Source: Moniliella sp. 'wahieum' (Eukaryota > Basidiomycota > Moniliellomycetes > Moniliellales > Moniliellaceae). Taken from it: 64,000 nucleotides of DNA. The translations under genes and the position numbers were made by a program. The notes beneath the pieces were generated by a model. The model was not told where the DNA came from. It ran no database searches and saw only the letters and a program-made list of their open reading frames with translations. Of this stretch, positions 1-16,100 are shown one piece after another. Numbering within the stretch: position 1 is the first letter of the stretch; every line of letters starts with the position of its first letter. Location: contig RSEE01000098.1 in assembly GCA_003971905.1 (NCBI GenBank), positions 131,501 through 195,500 of the forward strand. Reading direction: 5' to 3'.

Positions 1-14
1 GTCTTGGTGCCGTA

Positions 15-875
15 GTGTCCTCGCGTCGTCAAAACCAGGGGGAAAACCCGCTCTTGAGTGCGTCCCTGGTACTTGGCGTTCTTGTCGCATCCTACTGCTT
101 GTTGAAGCAGCCGAAAAGCAGCTCCTTCTCCCGGCGTTCCAAAGGCGACGCAGTGCTCTCGTGCACCACCTGCCGGTACGCGCTCTGCGCCTCTTGCGTT
201 CCCATGTCGCGCAGCGTGTGGTCCACCTCCATTCCTGATCATCCCAGTGCTCCAGGCCCCACCACACGCGGTAGTCAGTGCGCTGTGCCCTCCATCCGCG
301 CCTCGTCCCATCCTCTTCCTCCACAGATGGTTCGTTGCGGACGTGGGTGTCGGGGATGGAGCGTATGAACTGGAGAATGGGCTCCCGCTTTGCCTCATGC
401 AACGCACCAAACTTGGCCTGGGTGCGGGTGCAAGACATAATGTCCCAGCGAGGACATGACACCGCACTTGCACATGCTGCGCGTGGTGCGGCACAGCGTG
501 CGGAGCTGGAGACCAACCTGGACCTGCTGGTCAGAGAGCTTGAGGTAGGGAGCGGTGGAGGGATTGGCGGAGAGCCAATTGTGGCTCAGCGGGTTGCTGT
601 GCTCAATCACACGGCGACCATCGGCAGCGTCCAGCTTCTGGAGCAGCTCCTGTCGACTTTGCTCCCACATCGCCCGGCAGCGCTGGCGTTGCTTCGTAAA
701 TGTGTTGGCCGTAGCCGTTTGCGGCCCCGAACGGTCAACATAAGAGTGGTAATAAGATAGTCGTTGACCTCGTTGGCCGCGGCACGGACGTGGGGCGCAT
801 TATACGAGTAAAGCGGGCTACCACATCCTCCCATCCGGAGAGGTAGGCTCATGAGCATGTCGAAATGGTCGTCCT
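15..875 (-). mobile_element. Decayed reverse transcriptase C-terminal fragment
   Basis: The minus strand between about 875 and 15 translates in several frames into pieces resembling the C-terminal part of non-LTR-type reverse transcriptases: a LPLRMGG motif followed by APHVRAAANE (about 850-770), a WEQSRQELLQKLDAAD stretch (670-620), NWLSANPSTAP plus LKLSDQQ (580-530), a CKCG motif with a nearby H..SC (470-430), and KFGALHEAKREPIL (415-375). The order fits the post-polymerase region that ends in a Cys/His zinc-knuckle-like segment. The frame changes at least twice and no catalytic YADD-type motif is present, so this is a truncated inactive remnant or the 3' end of an element cut by the window edge. 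The assignment is from pattern memory, not a search. No terminal repeats or target-site duplication are visible. Confidence 0.5.
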
Positions 876-2525
876 GGCACCTTGAGGGTCCTCGTCGCCT
901 CGGATCCGTCTGAACTCCGTACAGATGAAGGCATCGGTAGGCATCATATTTACCGTCCGCATTCTACCAAATCAACCCAAGCGCTGCCATCACCACGTGG
1001 ATTGCACTGTTTACCACATCAAGGTCCGTTCAGGCCGCCGGACCCATGCATGCCCTGGTCGCACGGGGGGGCTGTGGTGTGTACACTGCATCTGTGGCTG
1101 GTTGAGGGACAGCCACTGTAGGGCCAAACTGCCCAGGTACTAATATCGACTGGACTCACCCGCCCGCGTCCCACCCCCTATCGCAGCAGGCGGTGCTTTA
1201 GGCCTTAGGACCAATGAGGATGAGTGGAGGACTGTGGGTGGTTTTGTATGGCGTCCTAAGGGGGGGGTTGGTTACTGTGGCTCTGAAAGAGGATGCATGA
1301 CGCAAGGCCGGGCCTGTGGACAAAATGGGGACGGTGGGGCAAGAGGGATCGGTGGTGCGAAGGATGATGGTCTGCGTCGTCTGGGATGAATGTCAAGTAT
1401 ACGACCCCGCCAGGATTTCTTACAAAACCACATCCACATGTTTCCTCTCTCGGTCCTCATGGCAACTTGAGTAGACTATAGGCCAAGACGTCTTATCATT
1501 TGACCTCCGAAGTCTGCGCGTGTGTATACCCAGGCTTCAATGTTAGAACCCCTGTCTCCTCTAGGTGTGCCGCATAAGACTTAGACTTAGACCTCAACCA
1601 CCGCCGTCGCGATTGCATTGCTCTTGATCACCAGAGGTTCATCACCCTACCCCTTGGGTTCCTCCGGCCTTACAGACTATGCCGCGTGGGGTATAATATG
1701 GGGCCTGTTGGAGCATTCGGAGGATCAGTGATGGCGGTGGGTCGCTTGTTGCGGGACTCGGGAACACAGGAGGCGACGCTTGCGTAATGCGGGAGGATGG
1801 GATAGGCGTTTGGAACGCCGGGGGGAGCGGTGCGCTGTGCTTCGACCGTTTTGGAAGAGGCAGAAGGCGACAAGGACGCCACGCCCACAGTACCGCCGGG
1901 ACGCATGAGCCATGAAGCTTGAAGCTTGAAGGGCGTGTGTTGTGGTGCAGGAAAAGACTGCTGGTTGGAGGGGAAGAATAGAATCACACCATTGGTGGGA
2001 GGGGTGTGGTGAGATTGGTGACGGAGAGGAGAGCGTCTGGGGGGTGGCGGCGAGCGGTGTGTGCTACGCCATGGCATCAGCATTCTTACCTGGGGGGTGC
2101 TGAATCTGGGCTAATGCAGAATGGGGCTTAGTGTGTGTGGTGCTCCGCGGGCGACGCGGAGGCAGGGGCAGAGGGGCGTGGTGCAGGGCGCAAGCCGAGG
2201 CGCTGAGGCTGCGTGCTGAGGCTCAGCCCTGAGGCTGAGCGCGCAGGCTGAGCCGCGCTGAGCGCCGCACGGGGGCAGCCAGTTGCCCCGCGCAGCGTCC
2301 CGCCGCGCCAGAGCATGTTCTGTCTGAGCACCGCGTCTCAGTGCGGCGTGTGGGCGCGTGACATGCATGACCCATCACGCGTGGCGCCCACCGCCCGCCG
2401 GCCAGCGAACCGACAGCCGCTCGCGCTCGCTCCCGCACCAGCTGCCTCTCCTGGGCGCGCAGTCGCCCAGTCTCCCTCGGCGTATGCACCCAGCACTGCC
2501 CCCCCGCCGCCGCCCTGACGCAGCC
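876..2525. other. Intergenic, no supported gene
   Basis: No recognisable gene. An open minus-strand reading of 137 codons at 1670-2083 has no known domain and a Pro/Ser-biased composition. A tandem palindromic unit built on AAGCTT lies at 1912-1931, and a GC-rich block at 2208-2262 is packed with CTGAGGC-type units. 2110-2520 is very GC-rich. Confidence 0.5.
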
Positions 2526-2560
2526 ATGCATCATGCATCATGCATCATGCATCATGCATC
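2526..2560. repeat. Tandem ATGCATC heptamer, five copies
   Basis: Five perfect copies of the 7-bp unit ATGCATC. The unit contains the palindrome ATGCAT. It lies about 250 bp upstream of the glycosyltransferase gene. Confidence 0.95.
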
Positions 2561-2813
2561 ACACTGGTCACGCTTCTCCTCGCCCATCACGCATGGCGTT
2601 CGGGTGGAATCACTTGATCACTTGCCACCTTCTCTGCTGGCTGGTGCGCACGCGTCCTGTGTCTGCGCCGCCACCGCCCCGCCTCGCCCCGCCTCGCCCC
2701 GCCTGCCGCCCCCACCCCGCTCCAGCAGGCTGCTCGTCTCGGCTGCGGTCGCTCTCGCTCGTCTGTCTGCGGTGCGATGATGGGTCCCGCGCGTCTGTCT
2801 GTGCGCCGTCCCC

Positions 2814-4165
2814 GTGCCGTGTCAGTCGAGTTGCCCCTGTCGCCGCTGCTGTCGCTGCCGCCCTCGGCGTCCTCTTCGCCGCTGCCTCTTCTGCTGTCCC
2901 TGCCATGCGAAGACAAGGACAAGGACAAGCGCCCACCCCCCGCCACCTCCTCCTCGGTCCCGCCCGCCTCCGGCCGCGCGCGCTGCCACAGCCACCGCTG
3001 TCCTGGCCATTTGCGTTCTCCTCCTCCTGGGAACGATCATCGTGCTCGGCACCGTCTGGGCCTTCTTCCACGCCCCCTCCAGCGCCTGCCTATCCCCAGC
3101 CGAACTCAGCCTGGTAGACCCCTCCTTTCATTGGACCGACCCACCACGATCGCACGACCGGCACGAACCCCCTCCGCCTCTGCCTCCGCCTCTGCCTCCG
3201 CCTCCGCCTCTCGCCTCGGCTGCCCCGCCCCAACCCCCGCCCCGCCCCCCACAGACTGGGTTCCCACCTCGTCCGATAGCGAGTACCTGGGCCACTTTGT
3301 CCCCGGGATGCACAATGGCACGCGTCCCCACCGCGCGGGGGAGAAGATCCCGCGCCTGATTCACCAGACGTGGAAGACAGCGTCGGTGCCGGCCAAATGG
3401 AAGGCGAACCCACAAGGTTGTCGCGCCATGCACCCCGACTACGACTATATCCTCTGGACCGACCAGGATGCGCGCGCGTTCATCCAGGCGGAGTACGCTT
3501 GGTTCTTGCCCACGTTTGATGGGTACCGGTACAACATCCAACGTGCCGATGCGATTCGGTACTTTGTCCTGCACCGGTACGGCGGGATCTACATGGACTT
3601 GGACATGGGCTGTTCCCGCCCCATGGATCCGCTGTTGCAATTCGAAGTGGTCTTGCCGCAGACCAAGCCGGTAGGCGTATCGAATGACCTGATGCTCGCT
3701 GCGCCCGGCCATGCATTCATGACGCATGCCATCCACCTGCTCGCCCAGAGCAGTAAGAATTACCTGATTCCCTATGCGACCGTCATGTTCTCCACGGGCC
3801 CCATGTTCCTCAGCGGAGCGTATGGTCAATTTGCGCGGCTGCATGGCACAGCGTCCCCGTCCACCCCCTCCGACCCTGAACGGGGCAAGACGGGCGTGCG
3901 CGTCCTGCCCCAAATCTTGTATGGCAAGCTACAGAACCCACCGCCGGGACTGCACACCCAGCCCGGCGCGTTCTACAGCCACTTTTACGGCTCCTCGTGG
4001 CACGCCGGCGACGCGAGCTTGATCAAGCTCCTGGGAAACAGCGGATGGTTCGTCATGGCCATCGGACTGGTCGTCGTGGGCATGTGGGTCTACCGTGCGT
4101 ACCGCAGGCCCGGCCCACCCGGTCTACCAAGAGTGTCGGCTCGAAGTAAGATGTGCACCCCTTAA
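2814..4165 (+). CDS. Membrane-anchored DXD glycosyltransferase, IPC mannosyltransferase (SUR1/CSH1)-like
   Basis: Resembles the Gly_transf_sug family to which yeast Sur1/Csh1 (mannosyl transfer to inositol-phosphoceramide in the Golgi) and Och1 belong. The 5' part gives a signal anchor (about residues 60-85, AVLAICVLLLLG...) followed by a Pro-rich stem. The catalytic part contains IPRLIHQTWKT near 3345, RADAIRYFVLHRYGG near 3545 and the metal/sugar-binding DLD in GGIYMDLDMG (3595-3603). Near the end there is a second hydrophobic segment, GWFVMAIGLVVVGMWVY (4040-4095), giving the two-anchor topology seen in Sur1-like enzymes. The anchor and the catalytic part lie in different frames; the change occurs in the C-run-rich stretch 3200-3260 and looks like a sequencing indel or a missed small intron. 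The start at 2814 is the first ATG in the anchor frame and is uncertain. The exact sugar acceptor is inferred. Confidence 0.82.
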
Positions 4166-5004
4166 GGCCTAACCCCTAACCCGTTAGCGCGGTAGGCATG
4201 ACAACACTTAATTCAACCAACGCCCGTGATGAATTTTCTTTTTTTTTCGCTTTGCCTTTGCCCCACCTGCACTGTATCCCCACTTCCTCCCCTCCTCCTT
4301 TCCCAGTCATACATATGTGCACATCTCAACCGCATATCTTGTTCCTAACCAGCAGGCTGGACCCACCGCACACAGTAAGGGAGCCCCATTCTAGTCAAGG
4401 CAAGGTCATGGGGGGGGGGCAGGTCATCGGATGGGATGCATTGCCAGCCAAAGCGATGAGATGAATCCTTGAATCCTCAGCTTAATCCGCCATGCCCGCC
4501 TGATCCAGATCCACATGCAGTGCTACGTCCCCACCGCAGACAGGAGCTGGATGACAGACTGTGTTGTAGTTCCTCGCTACCGGTCCTGCCGTCGCTTTCT
4601 CTCTTTCTGCATGGTGCGATACTTACGTGTGCAAACAGTGCAGGAACGGTACGTTGAGTACGTTGAGTGCAGCGCCCTAATCCTAAACGTCCTAGCCGAA
4701 AAAAGATGCCCTTTTCCTGCCAAGGAAGGACCTGGCTTGCCATTCCCGTACCATACCGTACCGTACCGTACCGTTCCCAGCTGCCAAAGCCCCACTGGGT
4801 TGCTATGTCCTGTCCTGTCCTGTCCATCGCCATCTACTGCGCATGTCCGACGTAGCCCGGCCTGGGTCGGCGGGTCCCATGGGAGAGGGAAGAGAATGAT
4901 CTTGAGGGACTGGCGTCACTGCCACTGCCCATACCAATGCCAATGCCAATGCCAAAGCCTGGGGGATCATGTGCGCGTCCTCTCATCCAGCAAGGACAGC
5001 TCGT
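4166..5004. other. Intergenic with short tandem repeats
   Basis: No gene seen. It contains short tandem units: two GTACGTTGA-type copies (about 4650-4668), repeated CGTACC (4748-4774), TGTCC repeats (4808-4831) and CCAATG repeats (4935-4955). A pyrimidine-rich stretch is at 4230-4300. It separates convergent genes, so it holds their 3' regions. Confidence 0.5.
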
Positions 5005-5465
5005 CTAGTGTTCATGGGCGCCTGGGAGGGGAGAAACGAAAGCAAAGCACCGAGCGCAGATCAGCAAAAAGAGTCAGTCATCCCATTGGCACGCAGCACA
5101 TGCGCATGTGGGCGGGGCTACCCCTGGGCACGGGCAGGGAGAAAAAGGCGTCAAGGTAACGTACCGCCGTGGAACTTGGTGTTGAGCGTGTAGCCAAAGA
5201 CGGAGATGAAGATGCCGTAGAAGAGGAACGGTTTGCCCGACACCTTTTTGCCTGCGAACCAGCCCGAGGGCTCGGGGGCCGGGCCCTTGGGCAGCTTGGA
5301 GTACAAGTCGACAAACTCATCGAGCTTGGCGCTGCTGCCGGCGGGCCCGCGGACGGAGGCGGGGGTGGCGACCTTGGGCGGGATGGGCAGCGCACGCGCC
5401 GGCGCCGAGGTGGCAAAGCCACGCGCCAGACGAGGAGCAGCAGTGCGGGCAACAGGAGCAAGCAT
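5005..5465 (-). CDS. ATP17: Mitochondrial F1Fo-ATP synthase subunit f
   Basis: Subunit f of the membrane Fo sector and peripheral stalk of mitochondrial ATP synthase. The first exon (5465-5165) gives an Ala/Arg-rich presequence (MLAPVARTAAPRLARGFATS), then IPPKVATP, YSKLPKGPAPEPSGWF, a SGKPFLFYG motif and a single membrane segment ending FGYTLNTKFHGG. IPPKV, LPxGPAP, SGKP and FGY match the order in yeast Atp17. Reading straight on gives only three residues to a stop. A GTACGT donor at 5164 and a CAG acceptor at 5022 define a 143-nt intron, and the 17-nt last exon adds AHEH and a stop, matching the His/Glu end of the yeast protein. Total about 105 residues, the normal family size. Frame is intact. 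Confidence 0.9.
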
Positions 5466-6248
5466 CGTCAGGCTACAGGCTTAGGCGAGCGGTGGTGGGA
5501 AGCTACGCCAGGCAGCCCCGAACGACAGCTGCCCCCTGGGGGGGGGGCGCACGCCGGATTACAATGCGCTTCTCGGCACGGCGCCAGTGTGTGCCCGTGC
5601 CAGCGCCAGCAAAGCGGCTTACCTCACTTGAACATTGCACTCCCACCCTCTGTTTCGCCCTGGGGTGGTCACGTGCCTGCCAGGGCGGGAGTGCGCCTCG
5701 ATGGGCGTCTCCATTCCATTGTCCCTATCGTCATCTCCCAAGGCACCACCCTGCTCACCACCCAGACCGTCGCCACCACGTTCGAGCTGCGCAGGCACTT
5801 GCACATTCCCTTGGTCCTTGGCCTGCTCGGTGGTTCGACATGTGCGGCCGCGCGTGAAGCTTCCAGATGCTGGTCATGACGGCGAAACAGATGCTGATGC
5901 GCCTCGACATGGGCTCTTTGGTCACGCGCCCTTCGTCCTGCCCCACACATCTCTTGCCAACCTACACGGGATTGAATATTGAGTCCTGAACCTGATTACT
6001 GAGTACTGATTGGTGACGCTTGCCAGCCTCGTGGCTGTGCGCGTGGCATACAACGTGTGCGTAGGCGAGAATGGAGGCATGGATGGGCGGAGCAGAAGGG
6101 GAGAAGAGCAGGGTACGGGTCGAGTGGCCAAGGTGGATGAACGGACAACAGGAGCAGGAGGAGAGGGTATCCAGTTAGGAAAACAACCCAATCCAAACAA
6201 GGGAGTGGCATGACCCAAGCGGAAACAGTATTCGCTCCAAAAAAGAAA
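5466..6248. other. Intergenic between ATP17 and tRNA-Gln
   Basis: Holds the ATP17 promoter side (minus-strand gene, so upstream is to the right of 5465). No further gene is supported; long open readings here are antisense GC artefacts. A short AGTACT-based tandem unit lies at 5983-6008. Confidence 0.45.
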
Positions 6249-6330
6249 GGTCCCACTGGGATTCGAACCCAGGTTTCAGGAATTTGAAAGCATCAGAATC
6301 CTACTTGCTAACCAACTACAATATGGAACC
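6249..6330 (-). tRNA. tRNA-Gln (CUG) with intron
   Basis: The minus strand folds as a tRNA: acceptor GGTTCCA pairs with TGGGACC, the T-arm contains GGTTCGAATCC, and the anticodon stem TAGGA/TCCTG flanks loop TTCTGA with anticodon CTG. About 10 extra bases after position 37 form a canonical-position intron. A CTTTCTTTT stretch just downstream (6248-6240) can serve as Pol III terminator. Confidence 0.9.
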
Positions 6331-7461
6331 TTGATTGAGAAGAATCAAATTGTAGAGATTATGTACAAGGGGTGGCGGAATCAATTCCTATGTTCCTTCT
6401 CAGAAGCAACACATGTGACAGCAGGGCCAGAAGATGACAGATGACGATGGCGATGACATGCGACAGACAGACTGGCGCTGCATGATGCATGCATGACATG
6501 TGACAAGGGTGGTCAAAGCCGCCGGGTGCGCTGCGCGCTGAGGCTGAGTTGCTTCTTCGGAGAACAGGCGACTGGGGACGCGAGGGCAAAGGGGAAAAGG
6601 GGGGAAAGCAGTTACTCAGGCCTGGGAAGCTGGAAGGCACCAAGGCACAGAATGCACATCCTGCTCATGGCGGCTGACGCGTTGACGTGTGGGCATCGAC
6701 GTGAGGGTTGGGCCGCTGGGGCTGGCCTGGGCGGGGCCGACGCAGCTGGGAAACAGCGTCCAACACGAGCCAGTGCCCAGGCAGTCCACCCAGCTATCAA
6801 GGAAGCAAGCGGTGGCTGGCGTGTGGCTGGCCAGACGCCTCATCCGCCGGTCTTTGGGCGTGTCTTTTCTTCTTCTTCTTCGCCCGGCAGGCCATCGCCC
6901 CCCTATAGTCGCCCTATAGTCGCCCCTATACCCGCAGGGGTCACGCGTCACGCGTAACGCGCGTCGTCTGCCTTGCAGCGGCAAGCAACGCGTGGGAGCA
7001 GCGCTAACTAGTAAATGGACAATGCCCGCCCCAGTGCCACTGTCCACAGCCGGTTGGGGCTAGGGTTGCCGCACCTGTCCACTGTGCTTTCGGCTTGCCG
7101 CATGAACGTTTCAACTCGGCCGCCTCGCCGCCCCGCGCCACGCACACTCGTAGCTGCCCCCGTGCCTGTCGCCACCTCTCCGTATCACCCCCATCACCCC
7201 GATCACCACCACTCCCTTCCCTCTGGCCAGCTCAGCCCGTGTGGTGCTTCTTCTTTCCATCGCCACAGCATTCATCCCACCACCACCACTCCCATCCCCA
7301 CCACCACCACTCCCTTCCTCCCCATCCCCATCCCCATCCCCATCCCCATCCCCATCCCCATCCCCATCCCCATCCCCATCCCCACCACTCCCTTCCTCCC
7401 CACTCCCACCCAGGGTGCGTCCGAGTGGGCGAGCACACCACACTGTCTTCCCCACCCAGCA
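6331..7461. other. Intergenic and 5' region of the histidine kinase
   Basis: No gene supported. It contains a GCATGACATGTGACA unit (6491-6505), two CCCTATAGTCG repeats near 6900-6930, and the CCCATC microsatellite immediately upstream of the kinase start. Confidence 0.45.
7321..7385. repeat. CCCATC-type microsatellite
   Basis: About eleven tandem CCCATC/CATCCC hexamers, flanked by CCACCACTCC units, about 80 bp upstream of the kinase ATG. Pyrimidine-rich on the plus strand; likely in the 5' leader or promoter. Confidence 0.95.
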
Positions 7462-11911
<4,450 letters not shown>

Positions 11912-13163
11912 TCTCATCGACCTCCTGGGCCAAGGTGGGAGGTCAGACTATTTTGTCTTGTTCCTGTCGCGTCGGCCCAGTACATCCAAGTGGATCCGAC
12001 CCAGGTCTCCATACAACATTTTCCTACTCTGTACAAGGTCTCTCTGTACACTACCCACCAGTCGTAGGAGTCGGTTGCCCCCCCCCCCCCCCTTCGCTTT
12101 TTGCCCCTGTCGTTCGGGCACCCCTTCACCATCTTGCTTAGTTGCACTCCTTTCAGCTCCCGCCTCCCCCGTTGGACTGTCCCCTTCCCCCTCTTTTCTC
12201 CGCGCCATCGTGTACAGAAGATACCTCACCGTGTGCCCTTGCAGATGTTGCCACCACCCTCTTCACTCCCCTTTCTTCCCTTCTCTTCCCTTCATTTCCA
12301 TCGCTCCACCCCCGTGCTTTTAGGACGCTTTGCTCTGGCCTCCTGCGCTCCCTCACCATGCAACGCGTCAGGAAGGATGGCAGTCGCGCGTGCACATCTT
12401 TTTCCTATGATGCAAACCAGGGTTTTCCGTCTCGCTCTTTCATGTCTGCAGTGGCAGTCTCGTGCCCCAGGCCAACCATGCATGACACCGCATCGCAATA
12501 CTCTTGTAGTATCGTCGTTTTACTATAGTAGGAACCGGAACACGGGGGGGGGCTTCGTCCATCCGCGCTGGCAATTATAGGGCCGCGGACAAGGAACACT
12601 ATATACTCAGGTTGGAAAGGGTGGTGATCGAGGTAATCCCCCATCAGGTGGAACGTAGGCTTTATACGTTGATACGTTGATACTTCTTTCCCATTCTTGG
12701 GATGCTGACGGCCAGAAACCCCACTATACTCTCTGGTGACCGGTATTTTCACCTAGGGCGTATTATGTGGGAGGGGATCAAAGGGCTGTTATGCACATGT
12801 GCACTGGGCCCGCATGTGTTCGAAGGCCACTGGATACTGTAATAATAACTAAGGCCTGACAATGGAGCACGCGCGTGGCTAGAAGGAACGACGGGGAGAG
12901 TACTAGTAATGAATGCGTCCGTTGGTGCTGGCTTTGTGGGCTGCATTAGGGACAATATTAAGGGCCACGGGAAACCAACAGGTGCTACATCTATACATGT
13001 AACCCTCCGGGCATTGGGGGAAGAGAATGGGAGGTGAAAAGATGGAACACAACGAGGGAATGCAAGCAATCATTCAGTGAGAGAACGTGAGAACAAATAA
13101 GAGAGGACGAAAGAGGGCAACCGTCTGGCTGCCATATGATCCGTGTGCATGATCAACGATCAC
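11912..13163. other. Intergenic between convergent genes
   Basis: Probable 3' regions of the kinase and of the Rho GEF. Contains a C-run at about 12080-12092, a pyrimidine-rich block 12120-12320, and GATACGTTGATACGTTGATAC at 12666-12686. No gene seen. Confidence 0.45.
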
Positions 13164-16100
13164 TTACCCCCGGGCCTGAACGGCCTCAACGGTCTGGGCA
13201 AAATCGTTGGCCCACGCCTGGGAAGCAGCAGGCGAGGCGGCCGAAAGGTAATAGATGGATTTCGAGTCGCGCAGGCGCACCGTTTCGCCTTGTACGGCCA
13301 TCTGTTCGGGCGAGCAGAGGTCGATCAACGCGCGCAGGGTGGGGGGATGGGCGAGGGAGGAGAAGGGTCGTCGGGCGCACAGGGAATCAGGTCCAATCTA
13401 GTCCCTTTGCCTTGTCCGGTGGCCAGGGGCAAAAGGAGCACAAGAAACATCGGTACAGAGCAACAGGGTTACCTGAGCCGCCGTCTCCTCTTGGTCCAAA
13501 ACATCCACCTTGACTGGTTCCTCTTCTGCTGGTGGTGTTGGTGTTGGTGTTGGTGTGGCGGTGGTGGTGATTGTGGTTGTCTCATCCGGCCCCGTTGTTC
13601 CCTCCTCGGCGGCAGAAGGTCGGACATAGGTCTGGGCCAGACGGACAATGCGATGAAGACGCAACGTTCCGTCCCTGACAAGTTTGCGGTGGGGCTGTAC
13701 GAGGAGGCCCATGCGTCCGTGCAAGTACAGACGCCTAAGCGGTCTTGCCAAGCATACAGCCGCCGCTCCCGCTCGGCTTGGCGTTGCGCCTCGTTCATCG
13801 CCTTGGCCATGCGCAGGATACAGCTGAGCGCGGTGGGGACCGCGTGCGCCGGCTGACCTTCGCCCGTCAACCGGCCGGAAGGCAGCGCAGCAGTTCTTCC
13901 AGCATTAGTTGGTAGCGCGGGATTCGCTGCACGGGCAGGAGGAGGTAACTGTGCAGTGCCAAGGACGCGCTGCGCGGGTCGGCCTGGGCGCGCTTCAAGT
14001 ACTTTTGAATGGCTTTGCGCTGCGCAAGCGGTTCGGTCTCGGCCTGGGGGACACGCTGCCGGTTTCAGGAGCAGTAGACGGAGAGACGTGGGACCCCAAA
14101 GCGCCTGACGACGCATTCCATTTGCGCAACGTGCTGGGTCGCGGTTGCGATGTTGCCTTGGTCTTGAGACTCTCCATCCCGCTCGGCAGGGCTGGGACCA
14201 GCGGGCGAGAATGCGCTGCGCCTCGTCGCAGTGGCTCACAAAGGATGCGTACATACGCAACAGCGCAGCATGCTCGACAAATACCGTGGCAGCCGCAACC
14301 GCCGCTAGTACCGACGTTTCCTCCTCCTCCTGTCCCGTCCCCATCGACAACAGAGGCGCCAACGCGTCCCGCAGCGCGGGCAAGAACGCTTCTTGGTGTA
14401 CGTGCAACAGCGATTCAACGTTACCAAATACCATTCGGACCTGCGAAGCCGACACGGGCGATTTGGCGCCCTTGAGCGGGACGAGGTAGACGCTAACCAA
14501 AGCCTGCAACCCTTTGACGTACGACTCTTCCGACCGCAAGAGCTCAAGTAAGATCCGTTGTCGTCGCTCGCTGTCTGGCTTGGCCAACGAACGTACCTGC
14601 GCCACATGGGCCGCTACCTCTGGCTCGCTCGTTCCCATCCATTCGCCCAGCCCGGCCAGGGGGAAGGAGCCTGGCGCAGGTTGACCAGGAAGGCAGGATG
14701 GATCGTTAACTGCCCCGGTACTCGTTCGCTCGAGTGAGGGGGTAGCGGTGAGAGCGACCTGGGTGTGCTGGGGCGCAGAGGGGTGGGTGGGAGCAGGGCA
14801 AGACTCAAGCGGGCAAGACAAGTCTTCCAAATCACGTAGGTACCGGAACAGACCCTGCAACTGGATTTGGTGCTGTTGCTTGCGCCGTTGGGATCGGTCC
14901 GCCTCTTCTTCCGAGACAGATAGCTGGTGCAGGGCTGAATCAAGAAGACCCAGATCGGGGAGACTGGTATTCCCGTCGTGTGACGAGTGAGAAAGAACGG
15001 TGTTGCACCCTGGTTTGACCGCCACCCCAGCTGGCTGCGACAAAGTGGACGAGAAGAGGGTGGTGTGCCTTTCTTCCTCTTCCGTGGCCGGTGGGGTTGC
15101 GAGGCCAAATACAGTTTCGATCGTAGATCCGTCCAATTCGGTCTCGAGGCCCGCACCGGGGGCCTTGTGGGACCGCTTGAGTTTCACTACAAACCGTCGG
15201 CTTTTGCTCTTTTTGAACTGAGGCGTCTTTTCGGGTGCGAGACGAGCGGACCATGCGCTGGGTGGGCCCAAAGGCGCATTGGGACTCTTCGATCGAGCGG
15301 TAGGAAGGGTGGTCATCGATGGCTCCTGGGCGTCTGTGCCGTACGGGCCGAGAGAAGAAGAGGGTGCCAGGGCTCGGCGGCGCAGACACTGGACGTGGAC
15401 AAGGACCCTCGGCCCGACGAAAGCGAAAGCGAAGGGTGGGACGACGAGGCTCGGGCAGAGGAAAGCAGGTGAGAAAGCGTCCGAGGCGAGGACCGCGTCG
15501 GAGCAGAAGCAAGTACCGGCCCCACCACTTCTCTCCACGGTTCCAACAGCGGGTTGCCCTCCAAGTGCAGGACCGAGAGATGGAGGAGCTTGTGCAGCCA
15601 CAGGGGAGGCATGGTCAGACGGTTGTTCTCCAAGCTCAGCACAGTAAGGTGCGGAAGTGAGGCCAATCCGGCAGGCACCTCAGTCGCCCCCGTCGAATCC
15701 CAAATCAAAACTTGGAGGTTGGTCAGCTGATTGAGCCAGGCGGGTGGGCTGCCGAGGGGGGTGCGGGATACGTTGAGTTCGCGCAGCGACGTGCACAGGC
15801 CCAGTGTGGTCGGCATCCGGGTCAGAATGCAGTCGCTCACGTCGAGCGTGAGCAGTGAGCTGGCCATGGTAGGTAACACCACTTGCAGCAACTCCTCGAG
15901 CGGCCCATCGTGTGTGCCGGGGATGTGCAGGTGCTGGATGGGTCCGTCGTGTCCAATTTTGGCCAACGCAATTGCCACCCTCCTTTACCGACTTGTGCTC
16001 CAGGACCACCTTACCCGCCCCAGTGGCAAGCGGGCAGGGCGTCGCTCGTTGCCCCGGATGCAGATGGGCCGCAAGTGGGGACGGTGGGCTCCGGAGATTG

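Noticed and set aside
1670-2083. Open minus-strand reading of 137 codons
   Set aside because: Pro/Ser-biased, no domain, no splice or promoter context; overlaps equally open readings. Typical GC-rich artefact.
6897-6935. Telomere-like CCCTATAG repeats
   Set aside because: Only two to three imperfect copies, internal to the window, not a telomeric array.
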